DNA of 64,000 bases from UBA10364 sp905182675 (lineage in GTDB: Bacteria; Bacteroidota; Bacteroidia; Flavobacteriales; Schleiferiaceae), in assembly GCA_963933975.1 (NCBI GenBank), contig CAWVWE010000009.1, positions 12,449 through 76,448 of the forward strand, given 5' to 3'. Positions 1 through 8,049 of the stretch are shown here, in pieces. Numbering within the stretch: the first letter of the stretch is position 1; each line of letters starts with the position of its first letter. A program made the position numbers and the translations under genes. A model generated the notes under the pieces. That model saw nothing but the letters and a program-made list of their open reading frames with translations. It searched no databases and was not told where the DNA came from.

Positions 1-1628
1 TCAAGGCCCTTGAAGACGAAGGATTACTGATAGAAACAAAAGATTTAAGAAATAAGGTTGGTCGTAGTGAACGTACGGACGCGGTTATTGAGCCAAGATT
101 GTCCATGCAGTGGTTTTTAAAAATGGCAGATTTAGCCCAGCCGGCTATTGATGGTGTAAAGAAAAAAGACGTTACTCTTCATCCGCCACATGCTGAGAAA
201 ACATATCTACACTGGATGGAAAACATCAAGGATTGGTGTGTTTCACGTCAGTTGTGGTGGGGACATAGAATCCCGGCATGGTATGACGACAAGGGTGGTG
301 TGACTGTTTGTAGGACAAAAGAAGAAGCCATAGCTGCCTTAGGTACCACTGAAGTTCTACAGGACGAGGATGTTATGGATACCTGGTTCAGTTCCTGGTT
401 ATGGCCTTACAGTGTCTTCTCTGGTAACCAAGAAGAAGAAGAGTATTTCTATCCTACAAATACGCTGGTTACCGGTCAGGATATTATTTTCTTTTGGGTA
501 GCACGCATGGTTATGGCGGGTTATGAATTTAAAGGAAAGCGTCCATTTAAAGATGTGTATTTCACAGGAATGGTACGCGATAAAAAACGTCGTAAGATGT
601 CTAAGTCTTTAGGCAACAGTCCTGATCCACTTGATCTAATAGATAAATATGGAGCAGATGGAGTACGCGTTGGAATGTTGATGACTGCTCCTGCTGGAAA
701 TGATTTACTCTTTGAGGAAGACCTCTGTACCCAGGGTTCGTTTTTCGCTAACAAGGTGTGGAATGCTTATCGATTAGTCGGAATGTGGGAAGCAGGCGCA
801 CAAGACCTATCAAAATCTGAAGAGCTATCCATTAGTTGGATGAAAAATCGTATTGCCGAATCCTTAGTCCAACTGAACAATAGTTTTGATAAGTTTAGGT
901 TGTCAGAAGCATTGATGACCACCTATAAACTAGTGTGGGATGACTTCTGTTCTTGGTATCTAGAGATGCTCAAGCCGGCCTATGGAGATAAAATTTCACT
1001 CGTAGCTTTAGACGAGACCAAGGCCATCTTTAATACACTTCTCGAAATCATGCATCCGTTCATGCCTTTTATTACGGAAGAGTTGTGGCAAAGTTTGGCG
1101 GTAAGGGCGCAAGACGAGACTATTAATTTTGCGCCATGGCCCGTTAAAGAGATTACAGATTCACAAATACTTAAGGACTTTACCCTCTTTACAGAAGTAG
1201 TGACAGGAATTAGAACGGTTCGTAATGAAAATGGAATTGCTCCTAAGGAAGTACTGCACGTAGAAATCGCTCATGGATCTGCTCATTCTAGCGTCTTTGA
1301 TGCTTTGATCATGAAACTCGCTAATGTGGGTTCAATTAACCCCGTAAATGAAGTTCAAAAATCTGCTTTTAGCTTTGTTGCCGGAGGAGTCAATTACACG
1401 ATTCCTGCAGATGCGTTTGTAGATGTTGAGGAGGAAATAGTGAAACTCGAGCAGGAGCTTGATTACACTAGAGGTTTTTTGAAATCAGTAGATAAAAAGT
1501 TGAGTAATGAGAGATTCGTAGCAGGTGCTCCTGAAGCAGTGGTTGCCTCTGAGCTCAAAAAGAAAACAGATGCCGAAGGAAAAATACAAATCATTACCGA
1601 TCGGTTGATCGCATTGAAAGAATCCTAA
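1..1628 (+). CDS. valS: Valine--tRNA ligase, C-terminal part (5' end outside window)
   Basis: Charges tRNA-Val with valine in the cytoplasm. The frame is open from base 3 without a start, so the N-terminal part (HIGH motif and much of the editing domain) lies upstream. Visible parts are the end of the editing region, 'CVSRQLWWGHRIPAW' typical of class I Val/Ile/Leu enzymes, 'FWVARMVMAGYEF', the KMSKS catalytic loop ('RRKMSKSLGNSPDPLD'), the anticodon-binding helical domain ('MHPFMPFITEELWQ') and a C-terminal coiled-coil arm with 'FVAGAPEAVV', which is characteristic of ValRS. A methionine codon at 99 is internal, not the start. The gene ends at a clear hairpin terminator. The identification is secure. 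Confidence 0.97.
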   Translation, partial: KALEDEGLLIETKDLRNKVGRSERTDAVIEPRLSMQWFLKMADLAQPAIDGVKKKDVTLHPPHAEKTYLHWMENIKDWCVSRQLWWGHRIPAWYDDKGGVTVCRTKEEAIAALGTTEVLQDEDVMDTWFSSWLWPYSVFSGNQEEEEYFYPTNTLVTGQDIIFFWVARMVMAGYEFKGKRPFKDVYFTGMVRDKKRRKMSKSLGNSPDPLDLIDKYGADGVRVGMLMTAPAGNDLLFEEDLCTQGSFFANKVWNAYRLVGMWEAGAQDLSKSEELSISWMKNRIAESLVQLNNSFDKFRLSEALMTTYKLVWDDFCSWYLEMLKPAYGDKISLVALDETKAIFNTLLEIMHPFMPFITEELWQSLAVRAQDETINFAPWPVKEITDSQILKDFTLFTEVVTGIRTVRNENGIAPKEVLHVEIAHGSAHSSVFDALIMKLANVGSINPVNEVQKSAFSFVAGGVNYTIPADAFVDVEEEIVKLEQELDYTRGFLKSVDKKLSNERFVAGAPEAVVASELKKKTDAEGKIQIITDRLIALKES

Positions 1629-1650
1629 GGCCTCATTATTTCTAGAATTC

Positions 1651-1686
1651 ACCTCTCGCTGTATCCACGGTGGGAGGTTTTTTTTG
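1651..1686 (+). terminator. Rho-independent terminator of valS
   Basis: A 7-bp stem (ACCTCTC at 1651-1657 with GGGAGGT at 1672-1678, one G-U pair) is followed by a run of eight T. It lies 23 bases after the valS stop codon. The remaining 118 bases to the convergent gene show nothing recognisable. Confidence 0.75.
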
Positions 1687-1803
1687 TTCTCTTGTAATTA
1701 CCTGAATAACGCGTTATAAATTACATAAGACAGCACACTTATCATATGCGGTTATTTATCGATAAAGCGGAAAGTGTGAAAAGGAATGAGCAAGTCTTAG
1801 AGT

Positions 1804-3636
1804 TTAACGGTTCGTCGTCCATACCTGCCACATGCGTCCTACCGGAACTTTTTGCAACTCAGAATGTAATTTTCTTGAAGCAGGTCGAGGATTCGATTCT
1901 TCAGCAAATGCAACTAATGTTTTGGTTGCCTCAGGTCCAAGTCCTGGTAGATTTTGTGGAGTATATTTTTGGTCTAATTTTTTTAAGGCATCAAGCGCTG
2001 CGTAAATGTTCCCACGCGTTCGTTCAACTTCCATCAGCTTTAACGCTGCACTGGTATTTCTTGGACTCATCTCGAGCACTTTAGAATATAAAATGGAAGC
2101 TCCCGCTATGTCTCCTTGAATACGTTTTATTTGTGCCAATTGATTCAAGCTGAGCATGTGATTAGGATGAATTTCAAGTGCTCTTTCAAAGGCTTTAGTC
2201 CCACTTAAAAGTGCTTTTTTACTAGGCTTTGGACCACCTGATGTGAGAACAGCCAGCCCCTGAAAATACGCCATAGGATTGTTGTAAATATCCATCTCGA
2301 AAAAAGTCCCTTCGGCCTTCTCACTGAAAACCTGCATTTGTCTGGTATTTCGCGACATATAACCGTCTAGAGCTTGTTTAGCACTTTTTTCCCCGGCTAT
2401 TCGAGCACTACCCACCGTGATGGTAAATAGAAATGCCAAACCTGCCAATCCTACCACTAAAATTTTCGGAAGTTTTATAAATAGTTTTTGTCTTGACGCC
2501 GCATATCCTAATGCGATACCCAGTGGCAAAAGCATGGAGGGTCTTTCGAGGGGAAATTCAGCGAACCCGTATACAGTAAAGGCTACCAAGGTAAGCCCCA
2601 TGTAAATGTTTCCTTCTTTTCGAATACTAATGACAAAGCCCGCCACGACTAATACAATAAAAAAACCTACGCCGATGCCCGTTTCACTTAATAGCCACAA
2701 CACATCGTTGTGCGGTCGAAGAATAGTCGTGGTCCCGTTCATGACACTTTCATTGGTTCCTTTTAGTCCAGTTTCCGGATAAAAAACTTTCCATTGGCCG
2801 GCACCAACTCCAGTTATTGGATTATCTAAGTACATTTCGCTGGCTGCATTCCAGTAGTGCATCCGAGTTTGTATTGTGCTACTGTTGAATATTTTTTCAC
2901 TTCCACCAGCTAGTATAGCTGTAGTAACGCCAACTAGAAAAATACCGATTGCAATAAAGCTCTTCTTACTCGCGATTTTTTGTCCACGCATGTTGAAGTA
3001 GATCAAAGCGACAACTCCCATCATTATACCTGCAAACCATACACCTCTGGTTCGTAACAACAGAATGCTTAGTAGACCTAAAGCAATGACTATTCTTTGC
3101 AGCCAAACCATGAATGGTTCGTTTGACTTGGCCATCATACTGAATGGGAGAAGCATGAGAACGCTGGCAGCGGCATAATTCTTATGCGTAAATAATGGCC
3201 CCGTCGCTAGATATATATTATTTTGTTTGTAAGCATCTAGAAGCGCTGGAAACAAGCTCAAGGTGGCTATTCCAAGTGCTAGTTGACTCCCTAGCGAAAG
3301 CGCAAGAACACCCTCTTTTTCTCGACTTTTAAATAGTTGACGACTTAAAAGGATGAGTCCGAATAACAACGAAATTCTCGCGACATGTGCAATGAGTTCG
3401 CTTTGGGCAGGTACACTGTAAAATTTAGTTAAGGGCCACAGTAGAAGTCCTAGACACAGTGCTCCAATTCCCGTTATAGTGCCCTCAAATGACTTGAAGT
3501 TCATGACAATGATACCAAGGCCTGCGATTGCAATCACAGTCATTCTTTGCCAAAGACCTAGGTCCATAGTTGCAGAATTAACAGCCAGAATGGCAATAAT
3601 GGGAAGGTAGAATAAAGGAGACTTAAGTGCCTGCAT
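1804..3636 (-). CDS. O-antigen ligase/polymerase family membrane protein with C-terminal TPRs
   Basis: A 610-residue polytopic inner-membrane protein of the Wzy/WaaL (O-antigen ligase, Wzy_C) type. About the first 400 residues contain roughly ten or more hydrophobic segments. A large periplasmic loop carries 'GAGQWKVFYPETG...RPHNDVLWLLSETGIG'; the 'RPHNDxL' stretch is the usual conserved loop motif of this family. Residues of about 465-560 form tetratricopeptide-like helical repeats ('AFERALEIHPNHMLSLNQLA', 'LYSKVLEMSPRNTSAALKL'). Family members join or polymerise surface glycans, but the substrate cannot be told from sequence. It stands alone, convergent with valS and divergent from icmF, with no polysaccharide cluster beside it. 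Confidence 0.8.
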   Translation of the reverse strand: MQALKSPLFYLPIIAILAVNSATMDLGLWQRMTVIAIAGLGIIVMNFKSFEGTITGIGALCLGLLLWPLTKFYSVPAQSELIAHVARISLLFGLILLSRQLFKSREKEGVLALSLGSQLALGIATLSLFPALLDAYKQNNIYLATGPLFTHKNYAAASVLMLLPFSMMAKSNEPFMVWLQRIVIALGLLSILLLRTRGVWFAGIMMGVVALIYFNMRGQKIASKKSFIAIGIFLVGVTTAILAGGSEKIFNSSTIQTRMHYWNAASEMYLDNPITGVGAGQWKVFYPETGLKGTNESVMNGTTTILRPHNDVLWLLSETGIGVGFFIVLVVAGFVISIRKEGNIYMGLTLVAFTVYGFAEFPLERPSMLLPLGIALGYAASRQKLFIKLPKILVVGLAGLAFLFTITVGSARIAGEKSAKQALDGYMSRNTRQMQVFSEKAEGTFFEMDIYNNPMAYFQGLAVLTSGGPKPSKKALLSGTKAFERALEIHPNHMLSLNQLAQIKRIQGDIAGASILYSKVLEMSPRNTSAALKLMEVERTRGNIYAALDALKKLDQKYTPQNLPGLGPEATKTLVAFAEESNPRPASRKLHSELQKVPVGRMWQVWTTNR

Positions 3637-3689
3637 AATTTGCGCTTTGGTTCAAAGGTAGCAAAAGGAATCATTGAGCTATTCTATCC

Positions 3690-3697
3690 TATCTTTG
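3690..3697 (+). promoter_or_regulatory. Putative -7 promoter box of icmF
   Basis: TATCTTTG matches the Bacteroidetes -7 consensus TAnnTTTG and lies 24 bases before the ATG at 3722. No convincing -33 TTTG is seen at the usual 19-21 base spacing. Its position inside the longest possible reading frame (TTG at 3674) argues for the shorter start. Confidence 0.45.
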
Positions 3698-3721
3698 AAG
3701 AACCTAATACATCACAGAAAA

Positions 3722-6700
3722 ATGGAAAACCCAAGCCCATACGTACCTAAAAATAAAGTACGGATTGTAACCGCGGCATCATTATTTGATGGACATGACG
3801 CTGCTATAAATATCATGCGTAGAATCATTCAAAGCACTGGTTGTGAGGTGATTCATCTAGGTCATGATCGATCAGTTGAAGAGGTTGTGAATACAGCTAT
3901 TCAAGAAGATGCTAATGCCATAGCAATGACCAGCTATCAGGGTGGTCATTTGGAGTATTTTAAATACATGTATGATCTCTTACAAGAAAAAGGGGCGGGA
4001 CATATCCGTATTTTTGGTGGTGGTGGTGGCACTATCCTTCCAGAAGAGATCCAAGAATTGCATGCCTACGGTATAACCAAGATATACCATCCCGATGATG
4101 GAAGAAGAATGGGATTACAGGGTATGATTAATGACCTCGTAGCTCAGAGTGATTATCTTGTTGGGGCTGAGTTACCCAGTTCTATAGACGAATTAAAAAC
4201 TGCACAGAATCCAACCATTGCACGTTGGATTTCTGCTGCTGAGAATTGTGGTGAAAAACACAGCACAGAACTTGTAGAACTCGCTCAACTCGCTGATCAA
4301 ATAAAAACACCTATTCTTGGGATTACAGGTACTGGAGGATCCGGTAAAAGCTCTATGGTAGATGAGTTGGTTCGTAGATTCACGATGGACTTTTCCGATA
4401 AGAGGTTGGCTGTTGTCTCCGTGGACCCTTCTAAGCGCAAAACTGGGGGTGCGCTGTTAGGTGATCGTATAAGAATGAACTCGATCAAACATGGCAATGT
4501 ATTCATGCGTTCACTAGCGACTCGTCAAAGTAACTTAGCATTAAGTGCGCACGTTCAAAAGGCATTAGATATTTTAAAGATTGCAGGGTTTGATTTAATT
4601 ATCCTTGAGACTTCAGGTATAGGACAATCAGATACAGAGATTTTAGACCACAGTGACGCGTCCTTGTATGTAATGACTCCAGAATACGGTGCTGCGACGC
4701 AGCTTGAGAAAATTGACATGCTTGACTTTGCGGATCTAATCGCATTGAATAAGTTCGATAAGCGCGGTGCATTAGATGCCTTGCGTGACGTGAAAAAGCA
4801 ATACCAGCGCAACCATAATCTGTGGAATACCAAAACGGATTTGATGCCTGTGTTCGGTACGATAGCGAGTCAGTTCAATGATCCAGGTACAAACAGCCTA
4901 TACAAGGCCATTATTGAAAAACTCAATGAAAAAACTACGGCAGATCTTGACAGTAGTTTCGAGGTTACTGGAGAGATGAGCGAAAAAGTGTTTATCATCC
5001 CGCCGAATAGAACACGATATTTAAGTGAGATTTCAGAAAGTCACCGTATTGATAAGGAGCGTATCGCCCAGCAGGTAGAGGTCGCTGATAAACTCTACGC
5101 TTTGCACAGGAGCATGGAGACTTTGGAAGATGAAGAATTGGTAGCTCAGCTACAGTTGTCTTTTGATCGAATTAAAATGGATTTCAATCCCCACAACTGG
5201 GAAAAAATACAGCAATGGGAAGCTACTAAAAAGCGGTATAAAGATCCTATATATTCTTTTAACGTGCGCGGTAAGGAGATCCAGATTGAGACACATTCAG
5301 AGAGTTTGTCACACAGTCAAATCCCAAAGGTTGCACTCCCGAAATACAAAAGTTGGGGCGAAGTTCTTCGATGGTTACTCACCGAGAATGTTCCTGGCGA
5401 ATTTCCCTACACTGCAGGAATCTATCCGTTTAAACGAGAAGGGGAAGATCCGTCTAGAATGTTTGCAGGGGAGGGTGGTCCTGAGCGCACGAACAAGCGC
5501 TTTCATTATGTTTCTTTAGGGCTTCCAGCCAAACGTCTGTCAACGGCATTTGACTCCGTTACGTTATACGGGAACGATCCGGATCGTAGACCTGATATTT
5601 ATGGGAAAATAGGTAATGCTGGGGTAAGTATTTGTTGTTTAGACGATGCTAAAAAACTGTATTCAGGTTTTAGATTAACCTCTCCATTAACGTCTGTATC
5701 TATGACCATTAACGGTCCTGCACCTATGCTGCTCGCTTACTTTATGAATGCGGCAATTGATCAGGAATGTGAACTATATATTAAGGAGCATAAATTAGAG
5801 CATAAGGTAGAATCAATCCTGAAATCATCGTTTGATGATAAGGGGCTGGAACGTCCTAAATATCAGGATAAATTACCAGAAGGTAATGATGGATTAGGCC
5901 TGATGCTTTTAGGTCTTACTGGAGATCAAGTATTAGATCACCAGGCGTATGAAAAGATAAAAAATCGAACGTTGAAATCAGTTCGTGGAACTGTTCAGGC
6001 TGATATTTTGAAAGAAGATCAAGCACAGAACACGTGTATTTTCTCTACTGAATTTGCACTTAGGTTGATGGGCGATGTTCAGTCGTATTTCATAGACCTG
6101 CAGGTTCGTAATTTTTATAGTGTCTCGATCTCTGGTTACCATATTGCAGAGGCGGGAGCAAACCCTATTACGCAATTGGCATTTACCTTAGCTAATGGCT
6201 TTACTTATGTGGAGTATTATCTTAGTAGAGGTATGGATATCAATAAATTCGCACCTAACCTGAGCTTCTTCTTTAGCAATGGAATAGACCCTGAATATGC
6301 GGTTATTGGTCGCGTGGCTCGAAGAATATGGGCACATGCGATGAAGAATAAATATGGTGCAGATGCGCGTTCGCAAATGTTGAAATACCATATTCAAACT
6401 TCAGGCCGAAGCTTACACGCCCAAGAGATTGATTTTAATGACATTCGTACCTCGTTACAAGCTTTGTATGCTATTTATGACAATTGTAATTCACTTCATA
6501 CTAATGCTTACGATGAGGCAATCACGACGCCTACAGAGGAAAGTGTGCGACGTGCAATGGCTATTCAGTTGATCATCAATAAGGAATTAGGATTGACCAA
6601 AAATGAAAACCCAATTCAAGGGTCTTTTATTATCGAGGAGTTAACAGAATTAGTTGAAGAAGCCGTCTTACTAGAATTCGATCGGATTACAGAAAGAGGC

Positions 6701-7084
6701 GGTGTACTGGGGGCTATGGAAACCATGTACCAAAGAGGGAAAATACAAGAGGAAAGTTTGTATTATGAAACACTGAAGCATACTGGAGAATTTCCAATTA
6801 TCGGTGTAAATACATTTTTAAATAAAAATGGTTCACCAACGATTACTCCAGATGAGGTCATACGTGCTACGGTTGTAGAAAAAGAGTATCAAATAACGAT
6901 GCTCGATGCATTGCACAATAGTAAGTCTGAACGCTCAGAAGGTATGTTAATCGCCCTGAAAGAGGCGGCAGTTAAAAACGACAACATTTTTGAAATAATG
7001 ATGGAGGCTTCGAAGTATTGTTCCCTTGGACAAATTACCGATGCCTTATTCTCAGTAGGTGGTCAATATAGAAGAAACATGTAA
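3722..7084 (+). CDS. icmF: Fused isobutyryl-CoA mutase (B12 domain + GTPase chaperone + mutase)
   Basis: Coenzyme-B12 enzyme that interconverts isobutyryl-CoA and n-butyryl-CoA, with its G-protein chaperone in the same chain. The order is a B12-binding domain at about 10-140 ('DGHD' with the cobalt-ligating His25), a MeaI-type GTPase at about 200-410 (P-loop 'GTGGSGKSS', 'NKFD'), then the small and TIM-barrel mutase parts. Mutase motifs include 'RMFAGEGGPERTN' and 'QAQNTCIF'. The substrate-specificity positions carry Phe (F581) and Gln (Q769), as in isobutyryl-CoA mutases, not the Tyr/Arg pair of methylmalonyl-CoA mutases. I chose the ATG at 3722 (1120 aa) over an upstream TTG because the N-terminus then matches the family and a -7 box precedes it. 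The stop overlaps the xth start by one base. Confidence 0.92.
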   Translation: MENPSPYVPKNKVRIVTAASLFDGHDAAINIMRRIIQSTGCEVIHLGHDRSVEEVVNTAIQEDANAIAMTSYQGGHLEYFKYMYDLLQEKGAGHIRIFGGGGGTILPEEIQELHAYGITKIYHPDDGRRMGLQGMINDLVAQSDYLVGAELPSSIDELKTAQNPTIARWISAAENCGEKHSTELVELAQLADQIKTPILGITGTGGSGKSSMVDELVRRFTMDFSDKRLAVVSVDPSKRKTGGALLGDRIRMNSIKHGNVFMRSLATRQSNLALSAHVQKALDILKIAGFDLIILETSGIGQSDTEILDHSDASLYVMTPEYGAATQLEKIDMLDFADLIALNKFDKRGALDALRDVKKQYQRNHNLWNTKTDLMPVFGTIASQFNDPGTNSLYKAIIEKLNEKTTADLDSSFEVTGEMSEKVFIIPPNRTRYLSEISESHRIDKERIAQQVEVADKLYALHRSMETLEDEELVAQLQLSFDRIKMDFNPHNWEKIQQWEATKKRYKDPIYSFNVRGKEIQIETHSESLSHSQIPKVALPKYKSWGEVLRWLLTENVPGEFPYTAGIYPFKREGEDPSRMFAGEGGPERTNKRFHYVSLGLPAKRLSTAFDSVTLYGNDPDRRPDIYGKIGNAGVSICCLDDAKKLYSGFRLTSPLTSVSMTINGPAPMLLAYFMNAAIDQECELYIKEHKLEHKVESILKSSFDDKGLERPKYQDKLPEGNDGLGLMLLGLTGDQVLDHQAYEKIKNRTLKSVRGTVQADILKEDQAQNTCIFSTEFALRLMGDVQSYFIDLQVRNFYSVSISGYHIAEAGANPITQLAFTLANGFTYVEYYLSRGMDINKFAPNLSFFFSNGIDPEYAVIGRVARRIWAHAMKNKYGADARSQMLKYHIQTSGRSLHAQEIDFNDIRTSLQALYAIYDNCNSLHTNAYDEAITTPTEESVRRAMAIQLIINKELGLTKNENPIQGSFIIEELTELVEEAVLLEFDRITERGGVLGAMETMYQRGKIQEESLYYETLKHTGEFPIIGVNTFLNKNGSPTITPDEVIRATVVEKEYQITMLDALHNSKSERSEGMLIALKEAAVKNDNIFEIMMEASKYCSLGQITDALFSVGGQYRRNM

Positions 7085-7845
7085 TGAAAATACTCTCTTT
7101 CAATGTTAATGGGGTTCGTGCTTGTGCAGGAAAAACACTCCTCCAAGATCTCAACACCTTAGACTGTGATGTAGTTTGTCTTCAAGAGACAAAAGCTACG
7201 CCTGAGCAAGTTGCAGAGGCACTATCTGGGCTAACGGGTTATCACCTGTATGCATACAGTGCGGAGAAGAAGGGATATAGTGGCACAGCTATTCTGTCTA
7301 AGGAACTCCCACTGTCCGTTAAAATGGGGCTGGGTATCGGAGAACACGATAATGAGGGCAGGGTAATTACTGCTGAATTTCAAGATTACTTTGTGGTTAC
7401 CGCTTATGTTCCTAATGCGAGCAGTGGTTTAAAGCGTCTTGATTACAGAACTAAGGGTTGGGATGTGGCCTTTTTAGCATTTATAAAAAATCTAGAACGC
7501 TCAAAACCTGTAGTTGTATGTGGAGACTTAAATGTTGCTCATCAGCCAATTGATCTTAAAAACCCAAAGCCAAATTATAATAAAACTCCGGGCTATACTC
7601 AGCTTGAAATAGATGGCCTAACAACAATGCTAAATAGCGGTTTAGTAGATACTTACCGTCATTTATATCCCACTACCGTAAAGTACAGTTGGTGGAGTTA
7701 CAGAGGAGGTTCCAGGGAACGGAATGTAGGTTGGAGACTTGATTATTTCTTAGTGAGCGAGTCACTTATGGTGAAGGTCAAGAATAGTGAGATTTTAAAT
7801 GATGTATTAGGCAGTGACCATTGCCCAGTATTACTAAGTCTGTGA
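7084..7845 (+). CDS. xth: Exodeoxyribonuclease III
   Basis: AP endonuclease and 3'-5' exonuclease of base-excision repair (ExoIII/APE1 family), 253 residues, normal length. The motifs appear in order: 'MKILSFNVNGVRA' at the N-terminus, 'CLQETKA' with the metal-binding Glu, 'CGDLNVAHQPIDL' with the Asp/Asn pair, 'RRLDYFLVS'-like 'RLDYFLVSE', and the C-terminal 'GSDHCPV' Asp-His catalytic pair. Its ATG shares one base with the icmF stop (TAATG), so the two are probably translationally coupled although functionally unrelated. Confidence 0.93.
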   Translation: MKILSFNVNGVRACAGKTLLQDLNTLDCDVVCLQETKATPEQVAEALSGLTGYHLYAYSAEKKGYSGTAILSKELPLSVKMGLGIGEHDNEGRVITAEFQDYFVVTAYVPNASSGLKRLDYRTKGWDVAFLAFIKNLERSKPVVVCGDLNVAHQPIDLKNPKPNYNKTPGYTQLEIDGLTTMLNSGLVDTYRHLYPTTVKYSWWSYRGGSRERNVGWRLDYFLVSESLMVKVKNSEILNDVLGSDHCPVLLSL

Positions 7846-7846
7846 T

Positions 7847-8032
7847 TTAGTCGTTCAGGGGTTTAAAGTCTAAGAGCATCTTCCCTGCTTGCCTTATCTC
7901 ACGGTTAATTACATGGAATCTTTCGGCATGTTGTTCTGCAGGTAATAATGAGATGACTTCAACTTGTAGTGCGGCGGCAGTGAGGTGGTTATTCACATCA
8001 TGCATAAGTTTCTGATACTGTTTTAAATCCAT
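7847..8032 (-). CDS. 61-residue protein resembling a histidine-kinase phosphoacceptor (DHp) helix
   Basis: A very small acidic-to-neutral helical protein. Residues 8-25 read 'KLMHDVNNHLTAAALQVE', which resembles the H-box of sensor kinases of the 'HDxNNxLT' type, with His11 at the phosphoacceptor position. The second half ('HFVINREIRQAGKMLLDF'-like) could be the second helix of the two-helix hairpin. No ATP-binding domain follows: the frame stops 25 bases... before the xth end on the other strand, and none of the neighbouring frames continues it. It is the last gene downstream of the M1 peptidase, 17 bases after it. It may be a stand-alone phosphotransfer protein or a relic of a kinase. Function not established. 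Confidence 0.55.
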   Translation of the reverse strand: MDLKQYQKLMHDVNNHLTAAALQVEVISLLPAEQHAERFHVINREIRQAGKMLLDFKPLND

Positions 8033-8049
8033 ATTATCAGGTATTTCTG

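Noticed and set aside
1746..2084. Plus-strand frame of 112 codons antisense to the O-antigen ligase gene
   Set aside because: It overlaps a well-supported minus-strand gene, has no family similarity and unlikely composition.
3674..3721. Longer icmF start at TTG 3674
   Set aside because: The extra 16 residues do not match IcmF N-termini and contain the likely -7 promoter box.
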